The notes below the pieces were generated by a model. That model was given only the letters and a program-made list of their open reading frames with translations, made no database searches and had not been told where the DNA came from. A stretch of DNA of 64,000 nt, from contig JALNYO010000019.1 of the NCBI GenBank assembly GCA_023229765.1, positions 1-64,000 on the forward strand. Direction: 5' to 3'. The number at the start of each line of letters is the position of its first letter. Positions within the stretch are counted from its first letter, which is position 1. This stretch comes from Syntrophales bacterium (GTDB lineage Bacteria; Desulfobacterota; Syntrophia; Syntrophales; UBA5619). Below are positions 44,522-52,366 of the stretch, piece after piece. Made by a program: the position numbers and the translations under genes.

Positions 44522-45456
44522 CGATCCAGCCCTCCCTCCCCTTCCGGCGGCCCGCCCCGAGGTCCGCCGCGGCCAGCCCGGTCCTGGGCCCGGGTCAGCC
44601 AGTTGACGATGAACCGCTGCCAGTTCGATTTCCGGTTCACCGGGTTCGCCGACGCCCAGGCCTCCATGCGGCGCAGTTCTGAGAGCACATCGCACGCGGG
44701 ATAGGCCTGTTGCCACTTCTCGACCAGATCCGGAGGCACCTGATCGAAACGGCCGGCGTCGTAATCGAAGGCGATGCCTTTCCGTGCGGGACTCGATACC
44801 CGCGCCGCAGGTTTAGGCTGGCGGCGACCAGTTTCGGGGGTGAGAGGATCGGCCGTCTCCTCCCGAATTTCCTCTTCCGCGGGACTGGGTACCCGTGCTG
44901 CAGGTTTAGGCTGGCAGCGACCAGCGTCGGGAGTTGGAAGATCGGCATCATCCCTCTGCTCCCCCTCCTCCAGCGGTGGGCGATCCGGATCGGCCGCCGC
45001 AGTAGTAGTTTGTATTTCTGTTTCGGTTTCAGTTTCAGTTTCTGTTTCATCGCTACACTCTCGCGAGTCTGTGGCGAGTGGATCGCGAGACACTCGCGAG
45101 GGTCGCGCGAGGATGTCGCGAGGACAGGGCGGATTGCGCATCTTGCTTGGCCGGTCCACCTTCTGGTGATCGGAAAAGTTCCGGATGAAAAAGAAGGATT
45201 CGCCGTCGGCCATGAAGGGATCGATGACGCCGATCCGCTCCAGGTCGGCCAGCCACTTCCGGAAATCCTCCACGGTCAGGTCTACGTCGTAGGGGAAGAT
45301 CTGCGCTTTAAGCCAGGCCGGGTGCCCTTTGGTCACACCGTAGTCGTCGGAGCAGGTCCAGAGACCCGCGAAGGTCAACCTTGCCTCCCGCGGCACCAAG
45401 GCCAGTTTCTCATCGCTCCAGAATTCCGGTTTGAGGATCCGGGACCGGGCCATCAT
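44491..45456 (-). CDS. Phage-like replication initiation/DnaT-like protein
   Basis: 321 residues from the ATG pair at 45456/45453 (GGGGAAAG upstream). The N-terminus MARSRILKPEFWSDEKLALVPREARLTFAGLWTCSDDYG... LKAQIFPYDVDLTVEDFRKWLADLERIGVI matches the winged-helix part of phage replication proteins. After RNFSDHQKVDRPSKMRNPP comes a low-complexity linker with a Thr-Glu run and a 31-residue in-frame duplication. The C-terminal region (FDQVPPDLVEKWQQAYPACDVLSELRRMEAWASANPVNRKSNWQRFIVNWLTRAQ) is the usual DnaT-like tail. It marks the element as phage- or ICE-derived. Confidence 0.75.
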   Translation of the reverse strand: MMARSRILKPEFWSDEKLALVPREARLTFAGLWTCSDDYGVTKGHPAWLKAQIFPYDVDLTVEDFRKWLADLERIGVIDPFMADGESFFFIRNFSDHQKVDRPSKMRNPPCPRDILARPSRVSRDPLATDSRECSDETETETETETEIQTTTAAADPDRPPLEEGEQRDDADLPTPDAGRCQPKPAARVPSPAEEEIREETADPLTPETGRRQPKPAARVSSPARKGIAFDYDAGRFDQVPPDLVEKWQQAYPACDVLSELRRMEAWASANPVNRKSNWQRFIVNWLTRAQDRAGRGGPRGGPPEGEGGLDRWLKKSSTHS

Positions 45457-45790
45457 CTTTCCCCACCACCGTGACATCGAAACAGCGGCAAACAACGAAT
45501 CGTGCCTAAAGGGGCCTACAGACGAAAACGGTTTGCCATAGGGTGGCACAAAGGGATGAGAAAAGTTTCGGAAAAAAACCGGTCTTTTTTCGGTCGTCAA
45601 AAATATTTTCAGTGGCAGTTTCTGCGCGATTCCCTCGCCATTTCATTATATTATAGCCAGCGCACTTGATTTTCAGGACGATATCCCGTCGATATGCCGA
45701 CCAGAGGATAGTGCCACACTGACTTGAGCTCATCCGCAGAACTGAAATCATCTTGACTTTTCTCCGAATGTAGTTATTATTGTAGCTACA
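45457..45790 (+). promoter_or_regulatory. Promoter and operator of brnTA
   Basis: TTGACT at 45753-45758 and TATTAT at 45775-45780, 16 bases apart. The palindrome TGTAGCTACA (45781-45790) ends at the base before the brnT ATG, and TGTAGTTA at 45769 repeats its half 12 bases earlier. BrnA-type antitoxins repress their own operons, so these are likely BrnA sites. The predicted start of transcription is within a few bases of the ATG. No gene is seen in the rest of this 334-base spacer. Confidence 0.6.
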
Positions 45791-46087
45791 ATGGAAATCG
45801 AATGGGACGATAAGAAGAACGCGGAGAACATCCGGAAGCACGGACTGGATTTTGTCGACGCCTGGCAGGTGTTCCAACATCCGTTGTTTGTAAAATCGGA
45901 TGACCGCGAGGATTACGGTGAGGACCGATGGATCGGGATCGGCATGATGTCCAACGGAATCGTCGTCGTTTTCGTCTTCACTGAGAGAAATCAGGAAACG
46001 ATCCGTATGATCTCAATGAGAAAGGCAACGAAAAATGAGCGCACAAGATTTGAGAAAGCTGTCAAAAACGAACTGGGCAAAGATTAA
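45791..46087 (+). CDS. brnT: BrnT family ribonuclease toxin
   Basis: 98-residue RelE-fold ribonuclease toxin. Family pattern: EIEWDDKKNAENIRKHGLDFVDAWQVF at the start, then DDREDYGEDRWIGIGMM, VVVFVFTERNQETIRMISMRKATKNERTRFE, with the conserved R-x-I-S-x-R-K/A segment. No Shine-Dalgarno precedes the ATG, which lies at the predicted transcript start, so translation may be leaderless. It overlaps brnA by 53 bases. Confidence 0.93.
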   Translation: MEIEWDDKKNAENIRKHGLDFVDAWQVFQHPLFVKSDDREDYGEDRWIGIGMMSNGIVVVFVFTERNQETIRMISMRKATKNERTRFEKAVKNELGKD

Positions 46088-46313
46088 GGCCATGAAGGAT
46101 AGAGATATCGATCTGTCCGACATTCCTGAGCTCGACGACGCTTTTTTTACGGAAGCGAAGCTTTGGCCGGGCAAGAAGAAGCAGATCACCCTCCGGCTGG
46201 ATCCGGACGTGGTCGAATTCTTCAAGGCCGGGGGACGGGGTTACCAGAGCAGCATCAACGCCGCGCTCCGTCGTTACATGGAGGCACAGCAGCGACGTCT
46301 GAAGGAAGCATGA
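46035..46313 (+). CDS. brnA: BrnA family antitoxin
   Basis: 92 residues. Acidic N-terminal toxin-binding part (DIDLSDIPELDDAFF) and a C-terminal ribbon-helix-helix DNA-binding part (KKQITLRLDPDVVEFFKAGGRGYQSSINAALRRYMEA). Neutralises BrnT and represses the operon. Start within brnT, a normal arrangement for this family. Confidence 0.93.
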   Translation: MSAQDLRKLSKTNWAKIKAMKDRDIDLSDIPELDDAFFTEAKLWPGKKKQITLRLDPDVVEFFKAGGRGYQSSINAALRRYMEAQQRRLKEA

Positions 46314-46362
46314 GCTACGGCCGTACACAGCGTCGTTTAATGCCCGCACGATGAGACTGACA

Positions 46363-47340
46363 ATGCCATTTATTGCCTTGGATAAAGCGACAAATGATAG
46401 AGTCGACATCACCCGTCTTGCGGAGCCCCGCGAAACGCTCAAAGGTAAGGAGTTTCAATGCCAGCTTTGTGGCACTAAAATGATCATGCGCGGCGGTTAT
46501 AGCGTGCGATTCCATTTTTACCATTACCGGGCATGTACAACCTCATACGCATCCAATCCCGAAACGCCTGAACACATCAATGGAAAATACTACGTCGCCG
46601 AGCAGGTTCTAACGACCATGAAGGACTTTGCAGATTTCAGCCCCCAATACGAGATCCCCATCCCCGAAGTAATGCGGGTGGCCGACATCATCACTGAATT
46701 CCCGATGGGATGGCGGATCGCCCATGAAATACAGCTTTCCGCGATAACCGTGGACGAATTGGATCGGAGAACGTCCGATTATTCGCTAGCCGGGATCGAC
46801 GTTTTGTGGTGGTTCGGAAAGTCGGCAGATACCCCAACAAACAGGGATTGGGCGATAAAGCGAAATGGGTTCTCCCTGAGCCTCAAATATGACAAAAGTA
46901 ACCAGGTGAGAAGCGGTCTGTGGAGAGAGACACTTATTGAAGACCGCTTCAATGGCAAGTATGTTGGACAAGTCTATGAAAATAACGAATCGAAGCGTCC
47001 CGACACATTGCCGCCCGTGGCGGGAGCGATTGCAGGATGGTGGAACGACTACGCCTTGGCAAGATATTATCAGGTCTGGAAAAAGGGAAATAGCGATCGT
47101 TATAAACGCGGCCTCTTGGCTTCAACACGAAGCATCGCCTCATTCAATGGAAAGACAGGGGTCGGAAAAGACAAATTTTTCCACAAAGAAGGGGCTCTTT
47201 GGATCGTCGATCTGAAGCCGTTCCTCGATCGTCAGGAAAAGTACTCCCATATACGACCACTCTCTGATGCAGCCATAACGTTGATCCAAGGGCGCGCTCA
47301 CTCGTACGGGGCAAAGCAAGCCAAGGAACGGCCGCAATGA
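46363..47340 (+). CDS. CoiA-like nuclease-domain protein
   Basis: 325 residues from ATG 46363 (an in-frame ATG at 46351 is also possible). The N-terminus has a treble-clef-like CQLCGTKMIMRGGYSVRFHFYHYRAC. Then comes a restriction-endonuclease-like core: DFSPQYEIPIPEVMRVADIITEF, then IAHEIQLSAITVDELDRRTSDYSLAGIDVLWWFG. The E-x-Q-x-S-x-I and R-T-x-x-Y pattern is that of CoiA and related nucleases. CoiA aids competence; similar proteins in islands may act on incoming DNA. It ends one base before the HNH gene. Confidence 0.75.
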   Translation: MPFIALDKATNDRVDITRLAEPRETLKGKEFQCQLCGTKMIMRGGYSVRFHFYHYRACTTSYASNPETPEHINGKYYVAEQVLTTMKDFADFSPQYEIPIPEVMRVADIITEFPMGWRIAHEIQLSAITVDELDRRTSDYSLAGIDVLWWFGKSADTPTNRDWAIKRNGFSLSLKYDKSNQVRSGLWRETLIEDRFNGKYVGQVYENNESKRPDTLPPVAGAIAGWWNDYALARYYQVWKKGNSDRYKRGLLASTRSIASFNGKTGVGKDKFFHKEGALWIVDLKPFLDRQEKYSHIRPLSDAAITLIQGRAHSYGAKQAKERPQ

Positions 47341-47341
47341 C

Positions 47342-48079
47342 ATGCCCTACCGAGATCCGCTGCCATTGAACAAGGGGAATCCGTTGCCGAACACAAAGGA
47401 CATTTCAGCCAGGGCGAAGAAGCAGGTTATCCAGGAGGCTGGTGGTAATTGCGGCTTCTGCGGGGAAAGCAATGTGGCCACATTGGAATTCCACCACATT
47501 CACGGCAAGAATATACCGAACCCACATGCCCCCGAGAATCTTATCTATGTTTGCAAGAACTGCCACGGGAAGATCACGGCCGGTCTGATATCCGAAGCGG
47601 ACGTCGTTCTGCAAAAGCGGATTCTGCAATACCGGGGAAGCCCCGCCGGAAAGGTCGGTGATATGACTCGCATTGTGAACGTCACCGGAAGCATTAATAC
47701 GGGAACGATTGCCAACGAAATTCACTTCCACGGGAAGCCGAACCGAAAGATCACGATCCCACCCCAGGCAGACGCGATCGGCGGAGATACCCTAAAGAGG
47801 AATTACCTGAAGCATCTCATTGATCGCTATCAGGAATTCGCCAAGGCAGAGAAGGGGGAAGGCTACGTATACCCGATTTTCTATCAGGCCATCAAAAGAA
47901 GATACGGCGCCAACTGGGACAGGATCCCCCTGCATCTTTTTGAAGATGTCTGCGCATATGTTCAGGATCGCATTGACAAGACCGTGCTGGGCAGGAATAG
48001 AAAAGCAGGTGGACAAAGCAACTACAGCGTGTTCTCGGAATACCGCGACAAGTACGTGAACAGGCAGAATCCCGCATGA
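47342..48079 (+). CDS. HNH endonuclease with ORF6C-like C-terminal domain
   Basis: 245 residues. HNH motif about 35-85: CGFCGE, then LEFHHIHGK (HH), NPHAPENLIYVCKNCHGKI (N, CxxC, H), a complete zinc-stabilised HNH. Residues about 105-135 form a short beta segment (NVTGSINTGTIANEIHFHG). The C-terminal part (RNYLKHLIDRYQEFAK ... IKRRYGANWDRIPLHLFEDVCAYVQDRIDKTVLG) resembles the ORF6C domain of phage antirepressors. It starts one base after the CoiA-like gene, so the two are translationally coupled. Confidence 0.82.
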   Translation: MPYRDPLPLNKGNPLPNTKDISARAKKQVIQEAGGNCGFCGESNVATLEFHHIHGKNIPNPHAPENLIYVCKNCHGKITAGLISEADVVLQKRILQYRGSPAGKVGDMTRIVNVTGSINTGTIANEIHFHGKPNRKITIPPQADAIGGDTLKRNYLKHLIDRYQEFAKAEKGEGYVYPIFYQAIKRRYGANWDRIPLHLFEDVCAYVQDRIDKTVLGRNRKAGGQSNYSVFSEYRDKYVNRQNPA

Positions 48080-48114
48080 CCAAACTCAATGGAACTGTAA
48101 ACACGGCGATCCCA

Positions 48115-48885
48115 TCAGCACAGGCATAGCAACTCCGGCATATCGAGAAGCCAGGCGGGCCAGTCGGAGAGGAATCGGTCTAAAGCCAGTAGGAACAGGA
48201 AGGAAGCCACGGGATAATCCCTCTTGCGGAGGATCAGGACGTTCTCCCGGTCGCAGTTCAGCATGTATCCCGTCTTGGGCCGCGTGGCGATCAACCCCTT
48301 CATCTCCCCCTCCCGAATCTCCATTCGTCCGGCGATCCCCTTTTTGATCTCGGCGACGAGCTTGCGCTTGTGGTCCGAAACCTGTCCTTCGTAGGGCTTG
48401 TTGGTCCCTTCGTAGTCCAGCTCTCCCGGCCAGAGGCGGCTGTAGATCTCCTCCCGCGGGACAACCTCCTTGGGGCTCTGCGCGAGCAGCAACATATAGC
48501 TGAACGAAACCGGGCGCAACGGGACAGGGAGGCCTCGGTAGAAGAAGAGCTTCTGCCGCTCGTCGATCACGATTGCGGGTGGGTCGGCGATCAGTTCCGA
48601 AAGGTGGTTTACCGACGTCAGCCGGTGTCGCAACTCGGCCAGAAGCGATCCATTGCGCAGAAGCTCGGCGAGCGTGCAGGGGAAGCGAGGCCCTTCCGGC
48701 ATTAAGAAAAGCTTCCGGACCAGGTTGTAGAGACGTACGGCAAATCGTTGCGGCAGGAGTCGGGCCAGTTCGGAGAGAGGAAGTTCAAGGACGAAGCTCG
48801 ATAGCTGATCGTAGCCGCCAAAAGGCCCATCGACGCCGGTCCGGTCCCAGTACCTCAATAGGATCGGGGCAGGCCCCGCCTCCAC
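48115..48885 (-). CDS. Winged-helix domain protein, N-terminus uncertain
   Basis: The C-terminal half carries an OmpR/PhoB-like winged helix (residues about 150-225 from GTG 48885: VVPREEIYSRLWPGE ... YEGQVSDHKRKLVAEIKKG ... LIATRPKTGYMLN). The middle is leucine-rich and helical (LELPLSELARLLPQRFAVRLYNLVRKLF). The frame is open to a TTG at 48993, but that stretch is not protein-like, while another frame there reads LTILAVTAKESHRKALIAGR. The gene may therefore have lost its N-terminus by frameshift. Role unknown; it converges with the HNH gene. Confidence 0.5.
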   Translation of the reverse strand: MEAGPAPILLRYWDRTGVDGPFGGYDQLSSFVLELPLSELARLLPQRFAVRLYNLVRKLFLMPEGPRFPCTLAELLRNGSLLAELRHRLTSVNHLSELIADPPAIVIDERQKLFFYRGLPVPLRPVSFSYMLLLAQSPKEVVPREEIYSRLWPGELDYEGTNKPYEGQVSDHKRKLVAEIKKGIAGRMEIREGEMKGLIATRPKTGYMLNCDRENVLILRKRDYPVASFLFLLALDRFLSDWPAWLLDMPELLCLC

Positions 48886-48993
48886 CTGGCGACGCCGTGA
48901 ACCGGGATGGGAAGCGGGGGAGTGATCCGTCCGGCGATCAGCGCCTTCCGGTGACTTTCTTTTGCCGTGACCGCCAGGATGGTCAACCGTCAA

Positions 48994-49640
48994 CTGGGAT
49001 CAGCCCTGAAGGCACCGCCGATGACGATCTGGATCATATCAAGCGCCTTCGTCTCCCTGCAGCGTATCCCGTGCCTGGTGATGAGGGCTTTTCTGCTGAG
49101 TAGGGCCGCTGGAGGGCAGCTTGCATCGATGACGGAGAGTTGATTCGTGAACGAGCGGATCGGCGGCACGGGGGAGGCCCTTGCCACCGCATTGTCCTTG
49201 CGGCGACGGTCCCTCTCTTCGGCGTCTTGGCGGCATCGAAATCAAAGATGCGGTTTTCGTTGCCGCCCGATAGGGTATCAGAAAACGATTGACGAAAGAC
49301 TCAATGGCACGTGCAAACGCAAGGCCAGGGAAAGGTATGGCAACGACCCGATGATCGGAGGCAGGATTCACCGTCTTGCAGGTCGTTTCGCATTTCGGTC
49401 GCTTGACTGCGAGAAGCTCGATTTGCATAAGGCTGTTACGGACCCTCCGTCTCGATGGCACCGAGAATGCCATTCCAAAGGTTGGAAATTTGTTAGAGAG
49501 GCGCCGCGCCGTGCAAATACAGACAGACCGTGATAAATAGCACCATTGTCCAGATAACTCAAAGGAAATGTGATGTTATACACGACACGTGAAAATTATG
49601 ATCCTGACTGTTCATGACTCGTGAACAAATCCTAATCCGG
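48994..49640. other. Spacer without a supported gene
   Basis: About 650 bases between the winged-helix gene and repeat copy A. Short open frames exist on both strands but none has a recognisable domain or a good ribosome site. It may contain remains of the missing N-terminus of the winged-helix gene. Confidence 0.4.
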
Positions 49641-50797
49641 CCCCGCTGCAAGGCGTCTCCGAGTCGGTGCGGAAACGCCGGGAGCGGGGAAAGAGGCGGG
49701 ACGCCGATACCAATCCCCCCCACGGCAAATTGAGCGCACCTGCCCCGCCCTATCAAGACAACGCCTCGATGATTGCATGTTTCATCTTTTGCCCTGGGTT
49801 TTTAGAGCGCCCGGACGGGCGGAACCGACCGGCGCCCTGGAATCCGCGCAGCGGTTTCGAGGGCGAGGGCGCGAACCAGGGAGACGTGTCTCGTCCGGAG
49901 CGAAGCGGAGGGCGAGTCACGGCGACCGACATAGAAAATGATCGCCCGCGGCTGCCTGTCTCCGACGCAGGAGGTGACAGGCAGCCAGCGGGCCACCATG
50001 GCGCAGGAGAGCGGAGCGTCCGCGTCTTCATGCGGTCGCGGAGCCGACTGCGCAAAAGCCCGCGAACCGGTGCGTCCGAGCGAAGCGAGGTCACTCCGGG
50101 AACGGGCAAAGAGAAGAAAACCGGAGGGCCGAGGCAGTCAGCGCGCAGCGTCTGTCTGCCGACGGCCCGGAGCACCACCGGATTGCGGCCGTGAGGAGCG
50201 TCCGCGGGTTTATGCGGTCGCGGAGCCGGCCGCAACGCCCGAGAACCGGCAGTCCGAGCGCAGCGAGGTCTGCCGGGACCGGGCAACGGAGAAGTACCAA
50301 ATGCCGGAGGGGCGGGCCTGTCGCCGCGTGAGCGGTCGTCAGGCCTGCCCCGGAGGCAGGGAGGGAGCCCCACCGGGGCGGACGGGCGCGGGTGCCAAGC
50401 GGCCGGAGGGGCGGAGCGCAGCCCGGCCCCGACGGACGATGGCAGCCGCGAGGGAGGGCCGGGGAGAACGGCGCGGCAGGCGGTGCACAAAGCCGGAAGG
50501 GAGCGACGCCGCGGCGCGACCCCGGCGACTGCAACGCTGGCCGCCTACCGAACAGATCAGTGGAACGAAGGAGCGGCAAACGGTGAACGGAAAAGCTGAG
50601 GACATGCGGCATGGAAAGAAAAACACCGCGCGAGGATGAGCAAGGGCGGTGCCGGACATGGGGCAGCGGAAATGGCCGGCGACGCCCTTGCCCGAGCGCG
50701 GAAGGGAGAATGCAGGGGCCGTGACAGGGATGGAGCAGAGGAATGCCCTGGCGCGGCCCCTGCTTCCGCCTGATGGGGTGGCGGGCGGGAATTCCCC
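49641..50797 (+). repeat. Structured G+C-rich repeat element, copy A
   Basis: About 1,157 bases, visibly richer in G+C than all flanking DNA, and matched along its whole length by copy B (62369-63541) in the same orientation. Nested hairpins include 49652-49657/49700-49705; a 17-bp stem 49944-49960/49976-49993; 50126-50137/50156-50168; 50183-50190/50228-50235; 50246-50252/50270-50276; a 12-bp stem 50309-50320/50340-50351; 50640-50648/50683-50691; and 50712-50721/50754-50763. Several show compensatory changes against copy B. Indels between copies shift frames, so it is probably non-coding. Not recognised as a group I or II intron or other known large RNA. Confidence 0.75.
49944..49993 (+). ncRNA. 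17-bp covarying hairpin of copy A with a ribosome-site-like loop
   Basis: Arms 49944-49960 and 49976-49993 pair with one bulged A at 49987. Against copy B (62689-62705/62721-62737), G49950-C49986 becomes A-T and T49953-A49983 becomes C-G. The apical loop and 3' arm contain AGGAGGTGA (49969-49977). Evidence is comparative between the two copies only. Confidence 0.6.
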
Positions 50798-50892
50798 CTT
50801 GAGGGGGATGACAGGGGGGACAAGGGAAAAGAGCAAGGGGCGTGACGGCCACCCCAGTGGCCGGCGCGAACCTTGCCTACCGACTTAGATCA

Positions 50893-52347
50893 TTACTGGA
50901 GCGGTGCCGCTTCTTCCTCTGCAATCAGGCTGCCGATGGAGCGATCGAATGCCGCCTTGGCGATGTGGTAGTTCCATTGTGCTTCAACACGGGCCGCGCC
51001 TGCCCGCGCAAGGGCGGCCTGGGTATCCAGAAGTTCGGTGATGGTGCCCGCGCCGGCGGCATAACGCTCCTCCGTCAGTCGCACGCTTTCCTCGGCGTCC
51101 TTGACCAGGACAGCGGCGGTCTGAATCTCTTCGTATGATTCCGTGATTTTCGAGCTTGCCGACCACACCTCACGCCGGACATTACGGATCAACCGCTGGA
51201 CTTCGGCCTCCTCCTTGAGGAGTTCCGCTTTTGTCCTGCCCAGCCGATGCGTCCTTGAGAAACCGGTGAAGATGGGCAATTCGACGACGACGCCCACCGT
51301 CCAGTCCTTATCATCGGGGAAGAAATTTTCATCCTGCCTGCCGTACCCCCCTTCAACCCTCACCTTCGGCCCAAAGGCGCTCTTTGCGCCGTCGACCGCA
51401 TGTTGCGCCATCTCAATCCGTCGCTGGGCCGTGCGGATCTCCGGGCGATTGCGGACGGCCCGGTCATAGGCCTTGGCGAGGTCGGTCTCCGCGAACGATT
51501 GAATCGTTTCTCTGCGGATCTCCACGTCGATGGGCATTTCCGCCGAAAGTCCCATGGCGGTGTTGAGATTCCCCCGGGCTATTCGAACCAGATGTTCCGC
51601 CCTGACCAGGTTCAGTTTTTCGTCCGCTGCCCGGGCCTGGGCGCGAACAACATCCGCCCGCGGAACGGCGCCGGCCGCCTTGCGCTCTCCGGCAATCCGC
51701 AGATGGTCCTTTGCCCTGACCAGGTTCTTCTCGGCGACGGCCAACGCCTCCAACGCCGATATGAAGCCATAATAGGATTGGTGAACGTCGAAGGCAATGT
51801 CCTGACGGACCCTGGCCAAATCCCCCTCCGCCAACCCTTGCCCGGAGATGGCCGCCCGCAGTTTTGCCCGTCGCGCTCCGCTGTCGAAAAGGGTATAGCG
51901 CGCCTTCAATCCGGCGACCCAGTCGTCCGTGGGACCGATGACGGTCGGCATTCCCGGCCGCGCCACGCCACTCGGCAGAAAGGCATGTCTTTCCCAGCGG
52001 CTGTACCCGGCGCTCACGGCCAGTTCCGGATAATAGGTGGCATTGGCCTCCCCTACCCCTTCCTTGGCTGCGGAAACCCCTTCCCGGACGGCCCGTATCG
52101 CCGGATTGTTGTCGAGTGCAATCCTCACGCAGGCTTCGAGGGTCAGCGCTTGCCCCATCTCCGTTCCCCGAGAAAGACCCGTGCGGGAAAGAGTCGCGGA
52201 ATCTGACGCCGTTGCCGTTCCCGCAATATCACCCTTGATTTTCAGTGTCTCCGCCGTTGACAAGCCGGCAGTCTGCCCCAAAGCCGTTCCGGCAAGGATG
52301 AGGACAACGCCGATCCACATTCCGGGCCTGAGAAGTCGCGTATACAT
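50893..52347 (-). CDS. TolC-family outer-membrane efflux protein
   Basis: 484 residues from ATG 52347, which has AAGGAG six bases upstream (a TTG at 52362 is rejected). Signal peptide about 1-25; two repeated outer-membrane efflux (OEP) domains: LTLEACVRIALDNNPAIRAVREGV, YSRWERHAF..., YTLFDSGARRAKLRAA, and LAKAYDRAVRNRPEIRTAQRRIEMA ... ELPIFTGFSRTHRLGRTKAELLKEEAEVQRLIRNV, then YAAGAGTITELLDTQAALARA. Forms the outer-membrane channel for the pump encoded upstream. It is the last gene of the operon, 90 bases from repeat copy A. Confidence 0.92.
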   Translation of the reverse strand: MYTRLLRPGMWIGVVLILAGTALGQTAGLSTAETLKIKGDIAGTATASDSATLSRTGLSRGTEMGQALTLEACVRIALDNNPAIRAVREGVSAAKEGVGEANATYYPELAVSAGYSRWERHAFLPSGVARPGMPTVIGPTDDWVAGLKARYTLFDSGARRAKLRAAISGQGLAEGDLARVRQDIAFDVHQSYYGFISALEALAVAEKNLVRAKDHLRIAGERKAAGAVPRADVVRAQARAADEKLNLVRAEHLVRIARGNLNTAMGLSAEMPIDVEIRRETIQSFAETDLAKAYDRAVRNRPEIRTAQRRIEMAQHAVDGAKSAFGPKVRVEGGYGRQDENFFPDDKDWTVGVVVELPIFTGFSRTHRLGRTKAELLKEEAEVQRLIRNVRREVWSASSKITESYEEIQTAAVLVKDAEESVRLTEERYAAGAGTITELLDTQAALARAGAARVEAQWNYHIAKAAFDRSIGSLIAEEEAAPLQ

Positions 52348-52366
52348 ACCTGTCTCCTTCAATAAT

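Noticed and set aside
49039..49473. 145-codon minus-strand frame and a plus-strand frame at 49147-49533
   Set aside because: No domain, no ribosome site, and mutual overlap; composition is like random G+C-rich sequence.
49641..50797. Group II intron or retroelement identity for the repeat
   Set aside because: No GTGYG start, no recognisable domain V hairpin and no reverse transcriptase remnant were found in either copy.
49667..50852. Several overlapping long Arg/Pro/Gly-rich open frames in repeat copy A (similar ones in copy B)
   Set aside because: They occur on both strands, are low-complexity, and are not frame-compatible between the two copies because of indels.
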